From: Vandiemenella viatica
Taxonomy: Eukaryota > Arthropoda > Insecta > Orthoptera > Morabidae
Length of the DNA stretch: 64,000 nt
NCBI GenBank assembly: GCA_031002005.1
Contig: CM061920.1
Span: 114,132,095-114,196,094, forward strand
Direction: 5' to 3'
Below are positions 22,780 to 33,539 of this stretch, in pieces. Within the stretch, counting starts at the first letter, position 1. Each line of letters begins with the position of its first letter. The notes beneath the pieces were generated by a model. That model searched no databases, was not told the DNA's origin, and was given only the letters and a program-made list of their open reading frames with translations. The translations under genes and the position numbers were made by a program.

Positions 22780-23160
22780 TACCAGCAGCCCCTAACCTAA
22801 AAAATGCACAGTCCTGACCCCATCATCACTGGAAATGGGCTCCCTCACTGCTTTATCTAACAACTCACAAAGTGCTCCATCCCCCCTTCTATTTAGGTGT
22901 AGCCCTTTCCTAGTGAAACCCAACCTACCAATGGTGTTCACAGGCACAACCCGCAACACAGAACTAATGCTTTTCCCAAGTAGAACTTCTGTTTCCACAT
23001 TAACCCGCCTCACAGCATAGTTCAATTGTGGCCGGTCATGGCGACTTAGGACCTGCATGAACTCCACCTGTGCTGTGCCTCCTTCACCACCTTCCTCAGG
23101 TCACTCTCTATACTATAACTCGAGTTTCTATCAATACTATTTCCCGCACCTCCCACTATC
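22780..23160 (-). pseudogene. LINE-A ORF1, SGNH esterase-like C-terminus
   Basis: Minus strand 23067-22792: LNYAVRRVNVETEVLL then GRLGFTRKGLHLNRRGDGAL. The R-K-G-L-H-L-N block is the His-containing end of SGNH hydrolases found in CR1-group ORF1. Upstream minus-strand sequence near 23160-23130 (VIVGGAGNSID region) looks like the GxxN block. The usual Asp before Gly-Leu-His reads Lys, so activity is unlikely. Confidence 0.6.
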
Positions 23161-23400
23161 ACTACTCTATCTCCTTAATGAAATTCCTACAAAGTGAACC
23201 TATATCCTCTATTACCTGAGCTAATGTTGCACTAGGTTTGAAAAAAAACTTGTGACCTGGTATCCTGAACCTAACTGATCCTGCAGAAGAGGGCCTACAC
23301 ATGGCTACTACCTAGCAGCAGAACCCTTTTTTTCCTATTCTTGCCCTACATGCCCTTATTCCTAAAGGACTGCTGCATCTTACCTATTCCTACATCTACA

Positions 23401-25126
23401 TGAATGTGAAAGAGATTTTCAGAAAATCAAAGATGAATTTATGTCATGCCAATATCCTCTTTATCCACATTGGGATCTAGACTTTTACCTTGCTGCAGAT
23501 AGCTCTGACTACGGTCTAGGAGTACATGTCTTCCAGGAAGTAGAAATAAATGGAAAACCAGATTCTAGGACTATTGCCTTTGCCAGTAGAAAATTACAAC
23601 CAGCTGAGACTAGATACACGATCACTGAGAGGGAGGCCTTATCTATTGTGTGCGATTTGACTAAGTTTAGGTACCTACTATTGGCCAAATAATTATTGTA
23701 TATACGGAACATAAGGCTGTTTCATTTTTGTTAAAGTGTAAATTAGCCCACATTCGGTTAACCCGTTGGGCATTGGTTCTTCAGGAATACAATTTAGAGA
23801 TTCGGTATAGACCTGATAATCAAAATCAAATTGCCAATGCTTTGTCATGTCTACTGTTACGTCTGGATTCTGAAAAGAAATATCTAGGATCACAGACTGA
23901 GGTTAGAATTGCTTATCTAAAAGGAGTACCATATGAGACTGAGATTAAGTATTCCTTGAGACAAATCAACGAGGAACAAGACAATGATGCAGCTATAGCA
24001 GAAGTAAAAACTAATCTTGATAACCCGGAACACAAAGATAAGCTCCAGAAATGTTATACTTTGCATGGAGGAGTATTATTTAGAAGGACCAGTGAAGATC
24101 ATGATGGTTGGAAATTATGGCTTCCAGAAAGTTTTGTGGGAAAAATTGTTTGGCATCACCACTATAGTTATGAGCCATCCAAGTGTTACCGATTGTTAAG
24201 GGAGGATACATTTTTCAATAATATGAGGAGAAAAATTTCCAAGCTATAAAAATCTTGTCAAGTGTGTCAAAGAGCAAAAATAGATAGTGTTAAACGAGTG
24301 GGGAAAATGCAAAATATCACCCCAAGTGGTGTATTGGAATTAGTTTCTGCTGATGTGTTTGGCCATCTCAGGGAGGGGTCACCCAGATTTTAGTTTTAAT
24401 TGATGTTTTTTTACAAGTCCGTTAAACTTTACCCTATAAAGAAGTCTATGGCTAATATTTTGGTTAGAAAAGCGAATATTGTCAGAAGGTTGGTAAACTT
24501 AGAAGGGTGCTTTCTGACAATGTCCCACAATTCACTAGTAAAGTGTGGATAGAAAAACTCAAACAGGAAGGCACAGAAGTTGTACATACTTCTGCTTATC
24601 ATCCGGCAGGAAATCCCGTAGAACGCCTAATAAGGGAAATAGGACGATGGTTTATTGCACAGACCAACACAGTAAGTGGGTGTATGAAGTAGAAAATTTT
24701 GAAAATCTAATTAATTCTATACCTAGTGAACAACTGAAATACCTCCCATTGAGCTGATGTTTAAGAAACCGGCTAACAGATTAATTCAAGAATGTGTTAC
24801 TTTTCCAAATAGAGAATAGTTTCAACTATGAGGAAAAGGAAACCTTAGCTCTACAAAATTTAAAAGAGAAGGCTATAAGGAGAAAGAGAAAACATGATGA
24901 AGGAAAAAAATGTATGGAATATAAAGTTGGGGACTTAGTGTTAGTTGAAGTCCATAGTAAGTCATCAGCTTTGCAACAAGAAACTCGTAAGTTTAACCGT
25001 TTGTTAGAAGACCCTTTCAGGGTAGAGTCTATACCAAGGAAAAACTCTTATGAGCTTATAGACCCTGAGAGTGGTAAATGTAAGGGTGTGTATAATGTTG
25101 AAGTCCTAAAACGCATTTATGAATAA
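23401..25126 (+). pseudogene. pol: Gypsy pol 3' half: RNase H and integrase
   Basis: The frame resumes directly after LINE-A with ECERDFQKIKDEF. RNase H: DFYLAADSSDYGLG, TIAFASRKLQPAETRY, TITEREALSIV (Asp and Glu kept). Integrase: an HHCC zinc domain near 24155-24275 (HHHYSYEP to CQVCQRAK), the core with LVSADVFGHL (first Asp), LSDNVPQFTSKVW (second Asp) and AYHPAGNPVERLIREI (Glu). The C-terminus (KVGDLVLVEVHSK to YNVEVLKRIYE) stops at 25126. Stops at 23691, 24247, 24392 and a frame change near 24690 disrupt it. Confidence 0.9.
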
Positions 25127-25723
25127 GTGGTCAGTTATAAAAGGTGTCACCAGATGTAAATATCTAATTTTGTAAATAATATTGTGTCAATTAATATATA
25201 TAGATAGTTTGTTTGAGTACTACAGATCAGATGTAGATAAAATGATACACAATATTTAAGATGTAAGAATTTCTATGTATAAAGCAATTTGTAACAGTTT
25301 TTGTCTACAGACTTTTGGTGTTTTCATGACGTTGGGACTTGTTACATTGTGGTGACAAATCATCAGCTGTAAAATGTAAACAGACTGTTGTCATTAACAA
25401 ACAGACAGCAAGTGTGTAATTTGAAGTGAATAATTAATTTGCAACTTAAGGTGATGGCATTGAATGTTTGTTGTTTAAAACAGCAACTAAGAAAATCATA
25501 GGATCTGTAAAAGGACAATTATTATAACTGGAATAAGTGTCATGAGCTATGTAAAGATATTGTATGTAATGAAGTGTTGATTATCTGCATTGTATAATTG
25601 CAAAAGATAGTATGGGTGATTAATTGTGATATGTTGGCATTATGTGTACATACAACCTGCTTACATTCATAACGGATTCAATCAATTTTAACTATGTAAT
25701 ATTAAGTGAATCCTGGGGAGGGG
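25127..25723 (+). other. Gypsy 3' untranslated region with polypurine tract
   Basis: No envelope-like ORF. It ends in GGGGAGGGG (about 25715-25723), the polypurine tract that primes plus-strand DNA just before the 3' LTR. Confidence 0.75.
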
Positions 25724-26436
25724 TGGTAATGCCCTCAAACCTAAAACCATATGGATTTGCATTCTATAAAGTATTGGTAGTAAGCTAGAGCTTAGTTGAA
25801 TGTGATGTGGTATGTCTGTTTTGCAATTTCCTGTAAATGAGTGTATATAGAATTTGTCTTATGAAAAGAAATTATTTAGAGCCCATTTAATATGCTTAAG
25901 AACAGAATTGTGCAAGAGGGTAGCTTAAATGTTCGTAATTTCAAGTGTTAATGCAAGTTACAATGTCTAAAGACAATTTGATGCAGTTTAAAATGATTTC
26001 TGTGAATAATTTTGTGTTTAAGTATCCTTAATTCTCATTTCTGACCATTTTGTATTAATTTTAAATGATTATGTATTAATTCTGATTGTTTTTAATAAGT
26101 TTCAATTGTTTAAGTATTGTTAATGTTTGAGAATTATCTGTGGGAATCTTTTGATGTGTTCTAGAAATTTTGATAGAGTTTATATAAAGCGGTCATCCAA
26201 GACACAGTAAGTAGTTAGTTTTTTGGCAAAGTTTTCACCTAATAAATTTTACGACGGCCAAGAACTGTATTGTCTGTGGAAGGAATGTTGTATGTTGTAT
26301 GTGATCTCTGAATTATATGTATTCATGAAAACAGTATCGTTGACGTTGTGTTCTATGCAAATAAAACAAATGTCAAATATAACTTTATGGTGGACTGATA
26401 ATTTATCTTATTAATTAAACCACGAACAATCTTATA
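25724..26436 (+). repeat. Gypsy 3' LTR
   Basis: Aligns over its whole length with 8023-8728. It differs by scattered substitutions, small indels and a short ATGTTGT duplication near 26290, and it begins TGGTAATG where the 5' copy has TGTAACAG. It ends CAATCTTATA, followed by ACCT. Confidence 0.92.
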
Positions 26437-26440
26437 ACCT

Positions 26441-27479
26441 CTCTACTCAGTTTCCCGTTAAATCACCAAATCTTTTCTGAACAGGATTGCTTCCAATCAA
26501 CTTGAAATTTTTAAAGCACTAACACCTTCTTATAAATGTCAAAATTGCTCTAAGTGAAAATATCTGTATCTATAATACTCTCGCTATAAAAATTATTTTC
26601 GTAATAAATTCAGAAATTTCTCTCCATGCTAAGACAAGTTTTAAAGTGCCCTACTCCACCTCTTTCTCCTGATATATAAATCTGTCTGGTTATAATTTCC
26701 TGAGTGGGTGAAATGAAAATTGCTGAAAATAAATCATCAATATTTCTCAAAATATTTAAGTTACAAGCTGGAAAGTTATTTTAAAAGATTCAAAATCAAA
26801 TTTTCAATAAGGTAGTGGCTCTCTTTAATTGGTCAAATTACTCTCTAACAGTTTTCTCATCATTTTGAAATTTCTCTCCTCCCACTTCAAATCTCAATTC
26901 TTACAATCCAACGATTTCCGGCAACCATTAATTCAGATTTTTTACTATTTTACCTTTTCTGATTCTGGAAAAAATATTCCATGAGTCCTAAATACAATTC
27001 ATGTTTTGTGCTCAGAAAAAATTCTTTCTTGTAACTATACTGCCCGCTCTGAATTTAAATGTGTTGAGAAGCACATGTTTAAGGAAATATTATTTTCCTA
27101 TTAAAACAGTACTTAAATTTTTACTATCCTCCACAACCTTTCACATAATGGATAATAAAAATTAATGCATATTTTGAGATATGAATTACTTTCGTATCTT
27201 TAAAACTGTGGCTTCTGATTTTCAGATTGTCAGAGAAAATTTTCACCTATCATACATATCTCGTTTTACTCCTTGTGTCCTAAAGTACATCTGAAAATGA
27301 ATCCAATGTTTTCTATAGTGAAATAAGCCAAACGCTAAGGTGCAACTATCTTTATACTATATGATGACTTCATATCACAGTGTACTATAGCCCATGTCTT
27401 TCGTAAGAAACTAACTTTAGTTAGCTTGACACTCTTTTACCAAATTTTGGTTATAAAATGATTAAATTAGGTTATATTA
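26441..27479. other. No recognised feature
   Basis: About 1 kb of AT-rich DNA with no ORF, no repeat shared with the rest of the window and no clear termini. Confidence 0.5.
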
Positions 27480-28498
27480 CGGAAATAATTACAGGAATAG
27501 AGACAAAAGATGGAAATATAGTTCGCAATATGAGAAGTATCAGGGATGTGATGAAATAAAATTTTGACAAGCTACTAAATGGGCCTTATTGGATAGACAG
27601 TGAAGAAGCAAGTCAGAGGATGATAAAGATGTTCCAGTCACTTGGACAGAAGTTGAGTGAGTTCTCCATAAGATGAAAACTGGAAAGTCAGCAGGAGCCG
27701 ATGAGGTTATAGCCGACATGATTAAAGCTGCCGTTCCACCAGGGATACAATGGCTGTATAGATTCCTTGGAGGAAAATGGAATGATAATCAAATACCAGA
27801 AAATTGGACGAAAGAGGTGATAATTCCTATCTTTAAGAAATGGAAAAGAAGAAAAAGTGAAAATTACAGAGGTATTACACTCCTATCCCATGGCCTCAAA
27901 ATTACAGAAAAGATAATTGTAGTATGAACAATACTAGAACACAACTAAGAAGAAGAAGAACATGGTTTAGGGGTTGGAAGAAGCACAATAGATCTAATAC
28001 TTTCCTTGAGGATGCCAGTAAAAAAACATTGGGAAAGAGAAAGACATCATGAATTGGCATACAACAATGTTAGATTAGATTTTTATTGATCCAATTAGTC
28101 AATTTATATTACAGGTGCACATTTGACATTGGATAAGTCATTTTGATGATTAGATGTTACATATTGTTATGAGATGATGGAGCTTATATACATGATTGAT
28201 AATACAATGACAAAACAAGTGTACATGAAGAGAATTTAAAAATGCAATAGTTGAAGATAATAAAATTTTAGAAATCTTAAAACACATTTTTTATGAGTCC
28301 ATATATTCACTAACAGAGTTCCTTGATCAACTATCTGGAAAAGTCTTAGAAAACTTAAAATATAGAGTATCTCATTAGAAAGATACAGATGCTGTATCAT
28401 AACTGTAAGAACTGTGTCAATGTTCAAATTGGTCACTCTGAATGGTTTCGTACAACCAGAGGAGTACAACAAGGAAGTTACCTTTCTCCTATTCTATT
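27480..28498 (+). pseudogene. LINE-D reverse transcriptase, N-terminal half
   Basis: Plus-strand pieces read GIETKDGNIVRNMRSIRDVM, then MKTGKSAGADEVIADMIK, WNDNQIPENWTKEVIIPIFK, KSENYRGITLLSHGLKI, and about 500 bp later MLYHNCKNCVNVQIGHSEWF and TRGVQQGSYLSPILF. These are successive RT blocks of an RTE/CRE-style LINE, with several stops and frame changes. It ends abruptly at about 28498 where repeat R2 begins. The active-site FADD block is not in this piece. Clade is uncertain. Confidence 0.75.
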
Positions 28499-28850
28499 CA
28501 CAGCGTGTCATATAACATAAATTTTATTGATAAATTATCAAAATTAGTTTAAAGAATTGTGAGTTACTATCAGTCCTATAGCAAACCATGTTTAAAACTA
28601 TTTTCTCTCAGTTTTCAAGTGATAAGTGAAAGTAAAAAACCAGATTCGATCATTATGATTTGTAAACATTAGCTACATAAAGAAGATTTTCTTATTTTTC
28701 AATAAAAAAAATGCTACATTCATGTTCAGAGATGCATAAATTCGTAATGATTAAACGAGGTGGGAGACTTCACGGTTATAAAATTGTACTGAAGAGACAT
28801 TTAATTTTCAAGTTGAAATTCAAGCATGGTTGGAAATATTGATAAAATAA
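28498..28850 (+). repeat. Dispersed repeat R2, copy 1, first piece
   Basis: Starts GTGTCATATAACATAAATTT and matches 36010-36360 along its length (for example CATAAAGAAGATTTTCTT and TCAAGTTGAAATTCAAG). No coding content. Where copy 2 continues without a break, this copy is interrupted by the foldback element at 28851. Confidence 0.75.
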
Positions 28851-29700
28851 AATAATTGTTTAAAAAAACTTAAAAACCGCCTTCAAAAAGAAAGCACTAA
28901 AATTTTTAAAATAACCTTATACCTTGGTTAGGAGAAAGTAAATCTAAATGGACAATATTTTACATTACTGTCATTGAACTTTTTATATTTATTAGTTATT
29001 TTTGGAGTCGGTCAAAGCTGTCACGTTGCGAAGATCGAATTACTGAACTTCTTTTGGTGTTAGAAGCGAAACGGGGAGTACGAACAAAAATTCCCAATAT
29101 TTAACAGCATGTCGTGAGGCAGATAGTGTTACTGCGGAAGACAGCTTAGGGAAACAAATTAACAGTATTTTAATCTGTGGCTTGGCCTTATTGGTCAGCC
29201 AGGCATATCTCTGGCACTACAGTGCATCATGCAGTAAACAAATTATAGTGTCTTTATATACCACAACAACTTCCAGAACGGGGAGAATTGGGTGTTGTGT
29301 TAAAGAATGTCAGTTTACATTTTGGTCCAGGCTATGTTTCGATCGTATCATAACATCTGTTAAAGCTGCTGCTCGATAACCGAAACATGTAATATCGGCG
29401 TATCATCTGTATGTTTCAGTTTTGTTGAAACATGTTTCTAGCATTAATTGTAGGTAAGCAGTAATATGATTTTTTATGTATTATTGTTAATCATTATTAT
29501 TTTTATCTTTTTGTTTTCTTGCTTTCGCTGGCACCGACTCCAAAAATAACTAATTAATATAAAAATTTCAATGACAGTAATGTAAAATATTGTCTATTTA
29601 GATTTACTTTCTCCTAACCAAGGTATAAGGTTATTTTAAATTTTTTAGTGCTTTCTTTTTGAAGGCGGTTTTTATGTTTTTTTAAACAATTATTTTTTAA
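28851..29700. repeat. Foldback element with ~155-bp inverted arms
   Basis: The left arm 28851-29008 (AATTGTTTAAAAAAACTTAA to TAGTTATTTTTGGAGTCGGT) is repeated in inverse at 29541-29698 with very few differences. The centre of about 530 bp has no transposase; it includes one of the two 150-bp repeats described at 29246. It looks like a non-autonomous foldback DNA transposon. No clear target duplication was found because both flanks are A/T-rich. Confidence 0.8.
29246..29400 (+). repeat. 150-bp direct repeat, first copy
   Basis: TCTTTATATACCACAACAAC to CGATAACCGAAACATGTAAT; it recurs at 29820-29965. It includes a short inverted repeat (ATGTTTCG ... CGAAACAT) that would form a hairpin. Confidence 0.75.
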
Positions 29701-30129
29701 ATTTTTAGTGGTATTATAGTTTGTTTTGTATTTTAAATAAGCCGCAGCAATTCCCATTTTGCAAACTTCCTGGTAGCTCAGGGATTAAAGCACTTGCTTT
29801 CAAAGAAAAGAAGAATTCTGTCTTTATATACCACAACATCTTCCAGGAAGGGGTGAATTGGGTGTGGTGTTAAGGAATGTCAGTTTACATTTTGGTCCAG
29901 GCTATGTTTCGATCATAACATCTGTTAAAGCTGCTGCTCGATAACCGAAACATGTAACATCCGGGCATTAATACATACCACATACACAAATCTCTGGAAT
30001 ATATCTGTTTGCTCCAGCGTCACACAGAAAATATAGATTTTTAATTGGTTTTCACAATGTGAAAGCTTGGGATCCAAGTTGAAATCTGAAGTACATGTTG
30101 AGACATTATGACACATGTATTTTATAAAT
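29701..30129 (+). repeat. Second copy of the 150-bp repeat and flanks
   Basis: 29820-29965 repeats the segment at 29246-29400 with few changes (ATACCACAACATCTTCCAGG, TTTTGGTCCAGGCTATGTTT). Just before it, TTCCTGGTAGCTCAGGGATT AAAGCACTTGC (29768-29799) looks like a tRNA A-box region, so a truncated SINE may sit here. The remainder to 30129 shows nothing. Confidence 0.6.
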
Positions 30130-32480
30130 ATTATGCAATGACTTAAAAATATCTAAATTGATTTTGATGGGATTTAAAACTGTTCATTTTTGTAAAGAAC
30201 ATTGGAAATTAAAAGGGGTGAGGGTAAAGGGGAAGAGGGATTGGGCTTTTGTATTCCAAATGTAGACTGCCTTTTATGATTGATTTAAAGTATATGTGTG
30301 TAAATTTCCATTGATATCAGCTAAAACTGTAGGTATGTATAAAAAACAATTAAGGGGTGTGGAGACGAAGAGTAGTTTGGTTTTTGTAAACCTAGCATGG
30401 GCAGTATTTTTCTCTTTGTTTTTAAGTATACATGTGCAGTGTTCCATGGAAATCTAATAAAACTGTGGGTATCTATAAAGAACATTGGAAATTAGGAGGG
30501 GTGGGGGTATAAGGGAAGAGGGGTTGGGCTTCTGCAACCTAATATAAACACAATTGTTCTGTATGTTTTAAAGTATACCAGTGCAAATTTCCTTCAGAAT
30601 CGGACAGAAACTGTAGCTTAAAGGATGGAAAGGAATGAGCAGAGTTTTGTCTCTCTAAACCATATGCAAACAGTATTTTTCTGTTTGTTTTGCAGTATAC
30701 ATGTGCATACTTCCTTCAAAATCAGAAAGAAATGGTAGCGTTGTATAAAGAACATTGACAGTAATTAATGGGGTAGAAAGGGGGATAGGGTTTGCGTTTT
30801 TGTGAAAGTTATGAGGACAGTATTTTTCTTTTTCTATTTGTTTTGAAGTATATGCATACGAAGTTCCACCGAAACGGATTAAATTGTGGGTTTTGTACAA
30901 ATATTAAGGGAAGGGAAGCTAGGGTAGTCTTTTTTATTTTTTGGTCAGAAATCTTATCCATAAAAATTTACATATATATGTGCCAACTTTCATCAAGATA
31001 GGACAAATGGTGTTGACTGTAGCTTTCTAAAAAGAAATTGACAAAAATCAAGGGGGTGGAAACAGGGAGAGGGGTTCAGTTTTTGCAAACCAATAGTTGG
31101 CATTATTTTTTTCTTTGTTTCATAGTAAAAATTTGCTAATTTCTGTCTAAACCGGATAAAAACTGTGGCTGTGTGTAAAAATTAAGTGGTTTAATGGGGA
31201 GAGGGGGTGGTTTTCAGATCTTTTGGTAATACACCTTCTTCGTGAAAAAATACATATAAGCACCAACTTTCATGGTAATCGGTCAAACGAACGTGAGTGT
31301 TGTTTTTAATAAAGAACATTGACAAAAGTTAATGGGGTTGAAGAAGGGAAAGGGGCTGAGCTTTGGCAAACCAAATGTTGACATGATTTTTCTCTTTATT
31401 TTAAAGTATACATAAGCAAAGTTCCATAAAAATCAGGTAAGAAACATAGATTTCTATAAAATTAAGGGGTGTAAAGGGTGAATAGGGTAGTTTTTTTATT
31501 TATTTATTTAAATCTTTTGGTCAGAAACCTTCTCCAAGAAAAATTACATGTATATGCCAACTTTAATGGAGACCAGTTAAATGGTGTCGACTATAGCTTT
31601 GTATAAAGAACATTGGTAAAAATTTAGTGGGTGTATAGGGGGATAGGGCTTCAGCTTTTTCAAACCAAACGGTGAGATTATCTTTATTTTTGACTATACA
31701 TGTCCAAATTTTAATCGAAATTGGATAAAAATGTGGGTTTGTATAAAAATTAAGGGGTGTAAAGGGGTGGTTTTTTTATTTATTTATTTTTTGGTCAGAT
31801 TCTCCATGAAAAATTACATGTATATGCCAACTTTGATGATAATCGGTCAAACGGTGTCGAGTGTACCTTTTTATGAAGAACATTGACAATAATTAAAGGG
31901 GTGGAAGGAGGGAGGGGGTTGAGCTTTGGCAGACCAAATGTTGGCAGGATTTTTCTCTTTGTTTTAAAGTATACATTGGCAAAGTTCAATAAAAATCAGG
32001 TAAGAAATTGAGGTTTCTGTAAAATTAAGGGTTGTAAAGGGGAGAGGAGTAGTTATTTATTTATTTATTTAAATTTTTTTGGTCAGAAACCTTCTCCATG
32101 AAAAACTACATGTAATTGCCAACTTTAATGGAGATCAGTTAAATGGTGTCGACTGTAGCTTTGAATAAAGAAAATTGGCAAAAATTAAGGGGGTGGGTAG
32201 CGGGAGAGGGGTTTATATTTTTTAAACCAAAAGTTGACAGTATTTTTCTCTTTATTTTTGAATATATATGTCCAAAGTTTCATCGAGATCGAATAAAAAA
32301 TGTGGATTTTTATCAAATTTAAGGGGAAGAAGGGGTGGTTTCTCAATGAAATTCATATGGGACCACTTTGGAGATATACACTATCCACTGAAAAAATTTC
32401 ATTTAATTTGGTTCAAAATTGGAGAAGATATCGCTGAACATAAAACAGACGAATTGAGAACCTCTTCCTTTTATTTGAAG
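30130..32480 (+). repeat. Large degenerate tandem array, family R1
   Basis: Roughly 16 units of 130-160 bp. A typical unit has TTTTCTCTTTGTTTTAAAGT, TATACATGTGCAAAGTTCC, an ATCGGATAAAAACTGTGGGT-like block, TATAAAGAACATTGACAA, then a purine-rich AAGGGGTGGAAAGGGGGAGA stretch. The array ends with GACGAATTGAGAACCTCTTCC and TTGAAGTCGGTTAAAAA, which looks like a fixed terminus of a mobile element. No long ORF runs through it. Inverse units lie at 1240-2165. Confidence 0.8.
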
Positions 32481-32484
32481 TCGG

Positions 32485-33535
32485 TTAAAAATTTTAATAA
32501 TTTCTAATCTCTTAGTTTTGAAGCTACAGATATGATTTATAGCTTAAGAGATGCACTGAATTTTAAAGCACATAATGTAATAATTTTGAAATTGTAAGTA
32601 AAAGTTAAGTAACATTTTGGTAAGTTTCGTTTCAAGAAGAAAATTTAGTTTTCACATAAGTATCATATGGCTGAATACAGAAGGGGGAGTATATTTAAAA
32701 CAAAGTAGAATTTTTTCTCAGCATAATGAGCAAGTTTTCATAAAAGATCCATGCAGTACTTTGGTAGAATAGAAAAAAGTAAATAAACAACAATTTGAAA
32801 AATATGGCTGTATCCTGTTATAAAATCTGAAGGTAGATTTGAACTAAGATTTTGAAACTATATGATGGAGGTTGGTTACCAGTTAAATAACTTCATATTA
32901 TGGGGAAAATTGTATTCTGAGATGTTTGAATCAGATTTTAGCTCATTAGCATCAATACTTTCGAAAATACAGAATATTGTAGTTTTAAGTTTTGGATTAC
33001 ACTAGGAAAGAAAGTTGTATGAAAGTTGCATAATATACCAAAAGATCTGGAAGGAGATGTACTTCATTTTAAAATAAGAATTAGCACCATGGCTTACACA
33101 CAGAACAAATGAGAGAGAATTTTAGGTCACACCACTTTGATAATTTTTACAGCTAAATTACTAAGGCAAGAGAAATTTTTATAAGGACTTGTTTTGACAT
33201 TTAGGGAACGGGCTATCTCTCATAAAGATTTCAGGTAAATTAGAAGAAAAATAAGCCTTTCTGATAGAAAAAATCCCAGGAGGCATTGCGAAATCCACTA
33301 GGTCTTCGATAAATAGACCCTCAAAAATCATTGAAAGCAGTTGTGGAGATAGATGACGTTCAGTGTATAGCCAATTTGCCACTATGTGTGGTGGACAATT
33401 AGCAAGTTAGACGGCAATGATGTGAGACTAGGCAGTCATCGAATATCATAAGAAGCCACCTGAGTCATCCATGACGTCAATCTACGATGTCGCATTATGA
33501 CCTCACACTTTACGCCATTGTTCTATGGTAGGCAC
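32485..33535 (+). repeat. Dispersed repeat R2, copy 1, second piece
   Basis: Aligns with 36360-37330 of copy 2 (AATAATTTCTAATCTCTTAG, GTTTTGGATTACACTAGGAA, ATAGACCCTCAAAAATCAT). Non-coding. Confidence 0.75.
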
Positions 33536-33539
33536 GTGA

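Larger units (their letters stand above)
12184..23400 (-). mobile_element. LINE-A: CR1-like non-LTR retrotransposon, copy 1
   Basis: Inserted in Gypsy pol with a 5-bp duplication TGAAT (12179-12183 and 23401-23405); removing it restores the RNase H reading frame. On the minus strand it has an ORF1 with an esterase-like end, an APE endonuclease, a reverse transcriptase and a C-terminal domain, and it finishes in an AATTAAATTAAA tail. Net length is about 3.6 kb once LINE-B (13041-16209) and Copia (18047-22471) are removed. Further copies lie at 858-1230 and 38341-40711 plus 56351-56580. CR1-like is inferred from the esterase ORF1 and the RT style. Confidence 0.9.
8023..26436 (+). mobile_element. 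Gypsy-type LTR retrotransposon, split by nested insertions
   Basis: Two similar LTRs (8023-8728 and 25724-26436) lie in direct orientation, and 4-bp flanks ACCT (8019-8022 and 26437-26440) form the target duplication. Between them, in order, are gag, protease, reverse transcriptase, RNase H and integrase, the Ty3/Gypsy order. LINE-A (12184-23400) interrupts pol; without it the element is about 7.2 kb, a normal Gypsy length. There is no envelope ORF after integrase. Many stops make it inactive. Confidence 0.95.

Noticed and set aside
25127..25723. Envelope gene of an errantivirus-like Gypsy
   Set aside because: The interval between the integrase stop and the 3' LTR has no ORF of useful length, and no signal peptide or membrane anchor is visible.
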